Below, piece after piece: positions 16,791 to 24,537 of a stretch of DNA of 64,000 nucleotides. How positions within the stretch are numbered: position 1 is the stretch's first letter; each line of letters begins with the position of its first letter. The notes under the pieces were generated by a model that searched no databases, was not told where the DNA came from, and saw nothing but the letters and a program-made list of their open reading frames with translations. Source of the stretch: Streptomyces sp. A3M-1-3 (lineage in GTDB: Bacteria > Actinomycetota > Actinomycetes > Streptomycetales > Streptomycetaceae); contig NZ_JANAVP010000010.1 of the NCBI RefSeq assembly GCF_024213665.1, positions 154,760 through 218,759 of the forward strand. The letters are read 5' to 3'. The translations under genes were made by a program, and so were the position numbers.

Positions 16791-18371
16791 GTGGCTGTTC
16801 GACGTTCCCGCAGTGTGCGGGGAGTAACACTGCTGGTTGCTGCGGCCGCGGCCGGTGGCCTCACTTTCACCGGCTCGGCGCAGGCCGTCGTCGGTGATGC
16901 GGTCGCGGGCGGCGCCTACGCGTTCACCGCGAAAATCGATGTCGGCGGCCAGCGTGCCTGCACCGGCGCCCTGGTCGACGCGCAATGGGTCCTGACGGCC
17001 GCCAGCTGTTTCGTTTCGGACCCGAATGAGGCGTCCCCCGTTCCTTCGGGTGCGCCGCAGCAGAAGACCACGGCGGTCATCGGTCGCACTGATCTGTCGG
17101 GTACGGGCGGCAGCGTGACCGAGGTCGTCGAGGTCGTTCCCCGTGCGGATCGGGACCTGGTGATGGCCAGGCTCGCCGAGCCGGTGACGGGCATCGCCCC
17201 AGTCCGTCTCGCGTCCGCCGCACCCGTGCCGGGCGAGACTCTACGCGCGGTGGGTTACGGCCGTACCAAGGGCGAGTGGGTTCCGGACCGCCTGCATGCC
17301 GGCGCGTTCATCGTGGAGAAGACCGTTGCCACTACCGTCGCCATGACCAGCAACGGTGGCAGCATCTGCAAGGGTGACGCCGGAGGTCCCGCGCTGCGCG
17401 AGAAGGACGGACAGGTCGAGCTGGTCGCCATTCACAGCGCGTCCTGGCAGGCAGGCTGCCTCGGCTCCGACGAGACTCGCAAGAGCGCCGTGGAATCACG
17501 CCTGGACGACATCGGCCAATGGGTCAAGGAGATCCGGGCCCTTCCCCAGGAGTCCCAGGTCACCGCTGGCGACTTCAACGGCGACGGCAAGGAGGATGTC
17601 ACCGCCTTCTACGACAACGGGACGTCGGTCGACGGCAAGAACATGTCGTCGCTCCACACATTCTTCAGCAACGGCACCGGTTTCAAGGCGCCCCAGAAGA
17701 TGTGGACCAGCACCGGTTCCTTCAACTGGAAGGCTGGCAAGCTGACGTCCGGCGACTACAACGGCGACGGCAACGACGACGTCGCAGTCTTCTACGACAG
17801 CGGGACGTCCGCCGACGGCAAGAACATGTCGTCGCTGTTCACGTTCTACAGCACTGGCACAGGCTTCAAGGCGCCGCAGAAGACGTGGAGCACGCCGGGC
17901 GGTTTCACCTGGGAGGCAGGCAAGCTGACTTCGGGTGACTACAACGGTGACGGCAAGGACGACATCGGCGTCTTCTACAACCGCGGTGTGTCCGCTGACG
18001 GCAAGCGCGCGTCGTCGCTGTTCACTTTCACCAGCGACGGTACGGACTTCAACGCGCCGCGTGAGATGTGGACCAGCACCGGTTCCTTCAACTGGGACGC
18101 CAGCAAGCTGACGTCCGGCGACTACAACGGCGACGGCAAGAACGACATCGCCGTGTTCTACGACAGCGGGACGTCCGCCGACGGCAAGAACATGTCGTCG
18201 CTGTTCACGTTCTACAGCACTGGCACAGGCTTCAAGGCGCCGCAGAAGACGTGGAGCACGCCGGGCGGTTTCACCTGGGAGGCAGGCAAGCTGACTTCGG
18301 GTGACTACAACGGTGACGGCAAGGACGGGCGTTACCCCTTGATCGTGGACACCCTGATCATTGGATCGTGA
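16791..18371 (+). pseudogene. Trypsin-like/FG-GAP secreted protein, 5' part (split by IS3)
   Basis: The gene starts at GTG 16791 after AAGGAG and encodes a signal peptide (ending AQA), an S1-type domain (about residues 32-240) and FG-GAP repeats of 61 residues with calcium-type D-x-N-G-D-G loops (TSGDYNGDGKDD). The catalytic positions are replaced: the His motif reads TAASCF (Ser72) and the Ser motif reads GDAGGP (Ala197), while the Asp region (RDLVMARL) remains. It is therefore a pseudo-protease, probably a binding protein. At 18326 the frame runs into the IS3 element and stops at 18371 after 15 foreign codons. The rest is at 19606-19917. A truncated 526-residue product could still be secreted. 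Confidence 0.9.
17798..18326. repeat. Tandem FG-GAP coding repeats with a 366-bp identical period
   Basis: Each FG-GAP unit is 183 bp (61 residues). Units alternate in two types, so that 17798-17960 recurs at 18164-18326 without visible change. The following part (17961 to about 18167) recurs after the insertion sequence at 19606-19812. This points to recent duplication or gene conversion of a two-unit block. Confidence 0.85.
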
Positions 18372-18395
18372 AGATCCGAAGGACAGGAGTTCCCG

Positions 18396-18683
18396 TTGGG
18401 GACGTCGAAGTACTCGCCTGAGTTCCGAGCCGATGCCGTCGCGTTGTACCGCTCCAGCCCGGGGCGGACGTACGCGTCGGTGGCCAAGGATCTCGGGGTG
18501 AACCACGAGACGCTCCGCACCTGGGTGCGGGATGCCGAGCAGGCCGCCGTGCCCGGCGCGGTTGAGGCCAGCGCGTTGGAGAAGGAGAACAAGCGGCTGC
18601 GGGCCCAGGTGAAGGAGCTCGAGCTGGAACGCGAGATCCTGCGGAGGGCCGCGAAGTATTTTGCGGGCGAGACCAGCTGGTGA
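18396..18683 (+). CDS. IS3-family transposase OrfA (helix-turn-helix protein)
   Basis: The frame gives 95 residues from a TTG start preceded by GGACAGGAG. It has a homeodomain-like helix-turn-helix (YSPEFRADAVALYRSSPGR, VAKDLGVNHETLRTWV) and a C-terminal leucine-zipper-like coil (ALEKENKRLRAQVKELELER), as in IS3 OrfA. Its stop overlaps the orfB start as GTGA, so OrfB may be made by coupling or, as in other IS3 elements, by a -1 frameshift giving OrfAB. Confidence 0.93.
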   Translation: MGTSKYSPEFRADAVALYRSSPGRTYASVAKDLGVNHETLRTWVRDAEQAAVPGAVEASALEKENKRLRAQVKELELEREILRRAAKYFAGETSW

Positions 18684-19570
18684 GCCGTTTCCAGTTCGTT
18701 GCCGACCACCACGACGCCTTCGGCGTGAAGCGGCTGTGCCGGATCCTGGGGCTCTCCCGTTCCGGGTTTTACCGGCACCTGGCCGGCTCGGATGCACGGG
18801 CCGGGCGGGAACGTGCGGACGCCGAGCTTGCCAGGCGGATCACGTCAATCCACACCGAGTCCGACGGCACCTACGGGGCTCCGCGCGTCACCGCCGAGCT
18901 CCAGGGCGCCGGGCTGCGGGTCAATCACAAGCGGGTGGAACGCGTCATGCGGAAGTTCGACATCGTCGGGCTGCACCTCCGCAAGAAGGTCCGCACCACG
19001 GTCCCCGCGGCCGACGCCGTCCCGGTGCCGGACCTGATCCAGCGGGATTTCACGGCCTCCGCGCCGAACAAGAAGTACGTCGGCGACATAACCTATCTCC
19101 CGGTCGGTGACGGCCAATTCCTCTATCTCGCAACGGTGTTGGACCTCCACTCCAAGCGTCTGGTGGGCTGGTCGATCGCCGACCACATGCGGACCGAACT
19201 GGTCACCGACGCCCTCAAGGCCGCCGCCGGCGCGCGGGGCGGGAACCTGCGCGGAGCGATCTTCCACAGCGACAACGGAGCCCAATACGCCTCCAAGGAG
19301 TTCGCCCAGGTCTGCAAGGACCTCGGCGTGATCCGATCACGCGGGGCCGTCGGCACCAGCGCGGACAACGCCGCCGCGGAGTCGTTCAACGCCAGCATGA
19401 AAAGGGAGACTCTCAAGGGCGCGAAACGCTGGCCCGGAGCCCGCGCCGCCCGCCTCGCGGTCTTCCGCTGGGTCACCCGCTACAACACCTGGCGACGGCA
19501 CTCAGCCCTCGGCCAGCAGAGCCCGATCAACTACGAACAGCGATCAACTACGCTGGCCACCGCCGCATAA
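18680..19570 (+). CDS. IS3-family transposase OrfB (DDE integrase core)
   Basis: The 296-residue frame contains an HTH_21-like region (TYGAPRVTAELQGAGLRVNH) and an rve integrase core with the three catalytic acids: the D in YVGDITYLPV, the D in IFHSDNGAQYAS and the E in NAAAESFNASMKRE. It ends with a typical RYNTWRRHSALGQQSPINYE tail. No disruption is visible. Confidence 0.95.
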   Translation: MSRFQFVADHHDAFGVKRLCRILGLSRSGFYRHLAGSDARAGRERADAELARRITSIHTESDGTYGAPRVTAELQGAGLRVNHKRVERVMRKFDIVGLHLRKKVRTTVPAADAVPVPDLIQRDFTASAPNKKYVGDITYLPVGDGQFLYLATVLDLHSKRLVGWSIADHMRTELVTDALKAAAGARGGNLRGAIFHSDNGAQYASKEFAQVCKDLGVIRSRGAVGTSADNAAAESFNASMKRETLKGAKRWPGARAARLAVFRWVTRYNTWRRHSALGQQSPINYEQRSTTLATAA

Positions 19571-19605
19571 CAACCGGTGTCCACGATCAAGGGTGAAGGC
19601 CCGAC

Positions 19606-19917
19606 GACATCGGCGTCTTCTACAACCGCGGTGTGTCCGCTGACGGCAAGCGCGCGTCGTCGCTGTTCACTTTCACCAGCGACGGTACGGACTTCAACGC
19701 GCCGCGTGAGATGTGGACCAGCACCGGTTCCTTCAACTGGGACGCCAGCAAGCTGACGTCCGGCGACTACAACGGCGACGGCAAGAACGACATCGCCGTG
19801 TTCTACGACAGCGGCAAGACGGCAGACGGACGCCAGCGCGACACCCTGCTCTCCTTCCTCAGCACTGGAGCCGGGTTCCAGGCACCCGTCAGCCGATGGG
19901 CCGGAAGCGTCATCTGA
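19606..19917 (+). pseudogene. Trypsin-like/FG-GAP protein, 3' part
   Basis: This is the continuation of the split gene. It completes FG-GAP unit five (DIGVFYNRGVSADGKRASSL) and unit six, whose end differs (SGKTADGRQRDTLLSFLSTG) and closes at AGSVI with the stop at 19917. Joining 16791-18326 to 19606-19917 restores one open frame with six FG-GAP units. An internal ATG at 19633 is unlikely to be used. Confidence 0.88.
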
Positions 19918-19927
19918 CACGGATCCC

Positions 19928-20750
19928 TAACCTCGATCTTTCGTGACGGTCCGTCGGATCTCCGGCGGGCCGTTTCGGCTTGTCGAGCTCGTGATGTGCA
20001 TGATGCCGATGACCCGGCTGTCGCGTCGGGTGGGCGCCGGGTTCCACGTACCGGTGGGATGGTTCAGGCTCGTCGGGATAGACCGTTATTGCTGGTCAGC
20101 CGGGTTCGGGAGGGCATCGAGCCGCTGGACCGCGCCTGTGATCACTTCGGTCCGGGGCCAGTGGCAGGTGGATCTCAGGGGCCGGCGTCGGAGCGGTGGT
20201 GACGAGCTGGGCGGCGGCGGAGAGCAGCCGTAGGCGCAGGCGGCCGGGCTCCCAGAGCCGGGGTTTGCCGGTCAGGGCGAGCATCGGCGGCCAGGCCAGC
20301 AGATCGAGCGCGAGCTGGACGATCTCCAGCCAGATCTGCTTCTGCGCGGCGTCGTGCAGGGGCAGGTTGCGCAGGCCGGTGGCGCGCGCGTGACGGATAC
20401 AGTCCTCGGCCCTCGCGCGCTGGCGGTTCCGCAGTTGGAGTGGGCGATCGGGACGTCGGTGGTGTTGGTGACGAAGCAGGTCAGCCGCAGCCCGTCGGCG
20501 TCGGTGAAGCGCAACTGGACCCCGGGATGGGGCCGTTCCTCGCGGACGACCAGCCGCATCCCCGTCGGCCAGTCTTTTAGGACGTCGCCGACGAGCTCGG
20601 CGGTCCAGGCGCCGTCGCGGATCTCGCCCGTCCGGTTAGACGGCAGGCGTCCAGGCGGAGGCCGTACGGCCTGATGAATGACGTCGCTGATGGTCATCTC
20701 GACCGAGTACGACAGCCACCGGCCCCGCTTGGTGAGGCAGGCCACGCTGG
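19928..20750 (-). mobile_element. IS1380-family element, 3' half remnant (copy B)
   Basis: The minus-strand frame to about 20740 encodes the middle and C-terminal parts of an IS1380 transposase: GRWLSYSVEMTISDVIHQ, GEIRDGAWTAELVGDVLK, GMRLVVREERPHPGVQLRF and LRLTCFVTNTTD. A frameshift near 20440 moves the tail (LRLRLLSAAAQLVTT) to another frame. The non-coding end carries CCTCGATCTTTCG and a hairpin at 19947-19972. The 5' part is replaced by cas3 sequence near 20750. Confidence 0.78.
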
Positions 20751-21265
20751 CAGCGTCCCGCACGCTGAATGAGCAGAGCGAGGGGAGCCAAGTCAGTGAT
20801 CAGCAGGTCATAGTCGAGGTCCAGCGACTGCTCTACGATCTGCGTGGCGATCAGGATCGCCGCACGGGGACGCGGCCCCTCCGTCCCGAAGGATGTCTCG
20901 CACACCTCGGTGATCTCGCACCGGTCCCCAGGCCGGTAGCGGGAATGCAGCAGATGCAGCTCCGGCACCTCGGCTCCGGATTTCTTCGGAGCCGTGAGCC
21001 ATGCCTGGACAGCCATGGCGGTCTTCTGCGCCTCGGCCACGGTGGTGCAGCAGACCAGCGCCGTGCCGTGGCAGTCCTCGACGACAGGCCGCAGCAGTTC
21101 CTTGACCGTCGATACGCGATGCAGCGGGTCCATGGCCTCCACATCCCTGCGGACCGGCCGCAGCTGGAACCACAGCGCACGCTCCCGTTCGCTCGGGACC
21201 GCGCGGGGCTCGCTCACTTCACCGTCGCGCGCCCCGTCGACGTAGATCCAGCCCGGGTAGCGTGG
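20750..21265 (-). pseudogene. cas3: CRISPR-associated helicase Cas3, C-terminal helicase fragment
   Basis: The frame encodes PGWIYVDG, HGTALVCCTTVAEAQKTAMA and the superfamily-2 helicase motifs V and VI as found in type I-E Cas3: ILIATQIVEQSLDLDYDLL and LAPLALLIQRAGRCQR. The HD nuclease, the first RecA domain and the C-terminal tail are all missing. It is cut off at one side by the IS1380 remnant. On the other side it abuts a CRISPR repeat. No other cas genes are in the window, so this is a relic of a type I-E system. Confidence 0.82.
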
Positions 21266-21281
21266 AGCGTCTCGCCGAGCA

Positions 21282-21310
21282 GAGTTCCCCGCGCCAGCGG
21301 GGGTGAGTCG
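21282..21310. CRISPR. Single type I-E-like CRISPR repeat (no array)
   Basis: A 29-bp sequence beginning GAGTTCCCCGCGCCAGCGG agrees with the well-known E. coli type I-E repeat at 25 of 29 positions, including the whole hairpin part. No second repeat occurs nearby, so there is no array. It lies about 17 bp from the cas3 fragment. The next 260 bp to 21573 hold an unassigned broken frame (SLYRELHPISEEYAGARFPL) that I cannot identify. Confidence 0.7.
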
Positions 21311-21573
21311 GCGGGTTCGTCGTAGTCGGCCGCGCAGGTGGAGAGTTCGGTGGCCGGGCAGCAGCATTCCGAGGGACACCGGGCGGCAGATCCCGAGCAG
21401 ACAAGCCTCTACCGCGAACTGCACCCCATCAGCGAGGAGTACGCCGGCGCGCGGTTCCCGCTGCGCGCCGTCGCCAGGGGCGCAATGCCGCGCCAGCTGC
21501 TGTCCACCCGGCGGCACGCCGATCACGCGCTCGACGACACGATCGAGCAGCGGAGCTGTTCAGCAAGGCGTGG

Positions 21574-22257
21574 TCAGCTGCTGAAGAACTCGCTGACCTC
21601 CTGCGCGAACTGACGCGGCTCCACCTCGTGGACCCGGTGGCCGGCCGGGATCGTGATCAGGCGGCAGTCGGGGATCAGGTCGGCCATGTCCTGGATCCGG
21701 CCCTGGGACATGGAGCTGTCGGGGCCGCCGGACACGATCAGGGTCGGCACGGTGATCTCGCCCAGCCGCTCCCGCCACTGCGGATCGGGGCTGGAGAGCT
21801 GGCTCTGGATGGCCGTCGCGACCGGCCAGTCGTAGTCCAGGGGCTCGTCGGGCGCCACCAGGACCACCGGTTCCCGCGGGAACGGCGGCGGCGTCTCCTC
21901 CAGTACGAGCCGCTCCACCCGGTCCGGGTGCTCCTGGGCCAGCAGATAGCCGACCACGCCGCCCATGGCGTGCCCGACGACGCCAACCCGGTCGAGTTCG
22001 CACTCGTCGAGGAATCCGACCACGTCGTCCCGCATCAGCTCGAACGAGTACTCGTCCGGCCAGTCACTCTCGCCGTGCCCGCGCAGGTCGAGCGCGTACA
22101 CCCGCCACTCCTCGCCGAGCACACGCCCGGCCTGCTCCCAGTCCGCCGAGGACCCGCCGAGCGCATGCAGCAGCACGACAGGGGCGCCGTCCGGGTCGCC
22201 CCAGGTCCGGTAGGCCAGCCGCACATCGCCCACGTCGACTACAGAGTGATCGTCCAT
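21574..22257 (-). CDS. Alpha/beta-fold hydrolase homologue lacking the catalytic Ser
   Basis: The 227-residue protein has a full alpha/beta-hydrolase layout: VVLLHALGGSSADW (oxyanion region), LDLRGHGESDWP, the nucleophile elbow, PTLIVSGGPDSSM (acid region) and IPAGHRVHEVEP (His). The elbow reads VGHAMGG, so the usual nucleophile Ser is Ala97. Unless this is an error, classic hydrolase activity is not expected. It is a single gene between the cas3/CRISPR relic and the chitosanase remnant. Confidence 0.88.
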   Translation of the reverse strand: MDDHSVVDVGDVRLAYRTWGDPDGAPVVLLHALGGSSADWEQAGRVLGEEWRVYALDLRGHGESDWPDEYSFELMRDDVVGFLDECELDRVGVVGHAMGGVVGYLLAQEHPDRVERLVLEETPPPFPREPVVLVAPDEPLDYDWPVATAIQSQLSSPDPQWRERLGEITVPTLIVSGGPDSSMSQGRIQDMADLIPDCRLITIPAGHRVHEVEPRQFAQEVSEFFSS

Positions 22258-22329
22258 GCACCCGACGCTACAGCCCGACGCGTCTGATCACGGACAATGG
22301 GCCCGTGGGTGAGATCACCTCCGGCCGTT

Positions 22330-22801
22330 TCCATGGCGCTCGACGACCAGCTGCGCTTCGCGCCTCGACCCGAACTTCACCCGGGACTGGAAGAAGGCCG
22401 CCCAGGACCCGGCGTTCAAGACGGCGCAGAACGACGAGCGCGACCGGGTCTACTTCAACCCCGCGGTGAAGCAGGGCAAGAAGGACGGCATCGGCACCCT
22501 CGGCCAGTTCGCGTACTACGACGCGATCGTCATGCACGGTGACGGCAGCGACAGCACCAGCTTCAGCAACATCCGCAAGCGGGCCCTGTCCAAGGCGAAG
22601 CCGCCGGCCCAGGGTGGCGACGAGGTGACGTACCTGCACGCCTTCCTCGACGCGCGCGTCTGGGCGATGAAGCAGGAGGCGGCGCACGAGGACACCAGCC
22701 GGGTGGACACCGCCCAGCGGGTCTTCCTCAACAAGCGCAACCTCAGCCTGAACCCGCCGCTCGACTGGAAGGTGTACGGCGACAGCTTCCACATCGACTG
22801 A
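22330..22801 (+). pseudogene. Chitosanase (GH46), C-terminal remnant
   Basis: The frame reads DPNFTRDWKKAAQDPAFKTA, YFNPAVKQGKKDGIGTLGQF, AYYDAIVMHGDG and VTYLHAFLDARVWAMKQE, ending DWKVYGDSFHID with the stop at 22801. This is the C-terminal half of a secreted GH46 chitosanase. The N-terminal half with the signal peptide and the catalytic acids is missing. Sequence before about 22355 is in a different frame, so the 5' boundary is approximate. Confidence 0.85.
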
Positions 22802-22824
22802 GCAGGGCCACCGCAGTACGTGGC

Positions 22825-22854
22825 GGAGCCGCCCGGGTCTCCCTGGGCGGCTCC
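22825..22854. terminator. Bidirectional terminator between chitosanase remnant and permease
   Basis: A perfect 10-bp stem (22825-22834 with 22845-22854) has a smaller inner stem. It lies between two convergent 3' ends. Confidence 0.75.
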
Positions 22855-22892
22855 GCTCCCTTGCTACGTAACTACGTCTTCCGCTTCGCGGC

Positions 22893-24293
22893 TCAGTGCA
22901 CCGCGACCGGTTCCGCGCCCGTGGTGACCAGGGGCTCTTCCGCGTTCTCCTTCTTTCCCAGGTGGTTGAAGGCCAGGTTGAGGATGATGGCCACCACGCA
23001 CCCGGTGCTGATGCCCGAGTCGAGCACCACCAGCAGGTCCTTCGGGAACGCGTGGTAGAACTCCGGCGCGGCGATCGGGATCAGGCCGATGCCCACGGAC
23101 GCGGCGACGATCAGCGCGTTCTCGCCCTTCTCCAGGGCGGCGCCCGCCAGGGTCTGGATACCGCTCGCGGCCACCGAGCCGAAGAGCACGATGCCCGCGC
23201 CGCCGAGGACCGGCAGCGGTACGAGTGCGATCACCGAGGCCAGCATCGGGCACAGGCCGAGCAGGATCAGGATGCCGCCGCCGGCCGCGACGACGAACCG
23301 GCTGCGCACCTTGGTCATCGCGACCAGCCCGATGTTCTGCGCGAAGGCGCTGCACATGAAGCCGTTGAAGAGCGGGCTGATGGCGCTGCCCAGGGTGTCG
23401 GCCCGCAGGCCGCCCTCGATGGTCTTCTGGTCCGCCGGCCGGCCGACGATCTTCCCGAGCGCCAGCATGTCGGCGGTGGACTCGGTCATGCAGACCAGCA
23501 TCACGATGCACATCGAGATGATCGCGGCGACCTCGAACTGCGGCGCCCCGAAGTGGAAGGGGGTCGGGAAGCCCACCAGGTCGGCGTTCTTGATGGCGTC
23601 AAAGTTGGTGATGCCCACCGGGATGGCGATGAGGGTGCCCGCGACGAGCCCGAGCAGGATCGCGATCTGCTGGAGGAAGCCGCGCAGCAGCTTCCGCAGG
23701 GCGAGCACGATCACGAAGGTGAGGGCCGCCATCCCGATGTTGGTCATCGAACCGTAGTCGGTGGCCTGGGAGTTGCCGCCCTGGGACCAGTTGAAGGCGA
23801 CCGGCAGCAGGGAGACACCGATCAGGGTGATCACGGTGCCGGTGACGACGGGCGGGAAGAAGCGGACCAGTTTGCCGAAGTACGGGGCCGCGAGGAAGCC
23901 CAGCACGCCGGCGACGATGATCGCGCCGAAGATGATCGGTATCGCGTTGTCGCCCTCGCCCTTGCCGATGGCGATCATCGGGGTGACGCCGGCGAACGAG
24001 ACGCCGTTGACGAAGGGGAGCTTGGCGCCGATCTTCCAGAAGCCGAGGGTCTGGAGGAGCGTGGCGATACCGGCCGTGAAGAGGCTTGCCCCCATCAGGA
24101 AGGCCGTTTCCGTGGCGGAGAGGCCCACGGCGGGGCCGACGATCATGGGCGGGGCGACCACGCCCGCGTACATGGCGGCTACGTGCTGCAGCCCGCTGGT
24201 GAACATTTTGAGAGGGGGGAGGGTCTCGTCAACCGGGTGCTTCCCGGTGTCGGTTCCCTTGTCTGCAGTACGAAACCTGGGCATTGCGGCCAC
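22893..24293 (-). CDS. NCS2-family xanthine/uracil permease
   Basis: The product has 466 residues and about 12-14 membrane helices. It is a nucleobase:cation symporter of the NCS2 family. The family features SGLQHVAAMYAGVVAPPMIV near the N-terminus and QNIGLVAMTKVRSRFVVAAG with the preceding FNGFMCSAFAQN segment are present. The start is GTG 24293 with GGAGG eight bases upstream. Its place beside 8-oxoguanine-deaminase-type and urate oxidase genes suggests xanthine or urate uptake rather than uracil (inference). It has its own 244-bp upstream region without either of the operators found elsewhere in the window. Confidence 0.93.
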   Translation of the reverse strand: MAAMPRFRTADKGTDTGKHPVDETLPPLKMFTSGLQHVAAMYAGVVAPPMIVGPAVGLSATETAFLMGASLFTAGIATLLQTLGFWKIGAKLPFVNGVSFAGVTPMIAIGKGEGDNAIPIIFGAIIVAGVLGFLAAPYFGKLVRFFPPVVTGTVITLIGVSLLPVAFNWSQGGNSQATDYGSMTNIGMAALTFVIVLALRKLLRGFLQQIAILLGLVAGTLIAIPVGITNFDAIKNADLVGFPTPFHFGAPQFEVAAIISMCIVMLVCMTESTADMLALGKIVGRPADQKTIEGGLRADTLGSAISPLFNGFMCSAFAQNIGLVAMTKVRSRFVVAAGGGILILLGLCPMLASVIALVPLPVLGGAGIVLFGSVAASGIQTLAGAALEKGENALIVAASVGIGLIPIAAPEFYHAFPKDLLVVLDSGISTGCVVAIILNLAFNHLGKKENAEEPLVTTGAEPVAVH

Positions 24294-24537
24294 GGCGGTT
24301 CCTCCGGTCGGTTACACGTCGGCAGTGACGTGGGTGTCAGGGAGGTGAAGCAGGTGTTCGGTGATGCCGGTTGTGCAGGTGGTGCGTGCCCAGATGAAAC
24401 GAGTCACCGTCCCGGGGGGCGCGGACATTCGTGCCCGAACCCCCCGGATACGGCTGCCATGAACCCCGCTCGGGTCCAAGGCCGCCGGCCGGGGGCCGTC
24501 CCCCCCGGCCGGACTACTGTGTCGCGGCCGGAGGGGA

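Larger units (their letters stand above)
18327..19602 (+). mobile_element. IS3-family insertion sequence, apparently intact
   Basis: The element spans 1276 bp. Its ends form 27-bp imperfect inverted repeats with 24 identities (inner part CCCTTGATCGTGGACACC). It is flanked by a 3-bp direct repeat GAC (18324-18326 and 19603-19605). It carries overlapping orfA and orfB with no stop or frameshift and interrupts the FG-GAP gene. It is the youngest-looking element in the window and could still be active. Confidence 0.92.
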
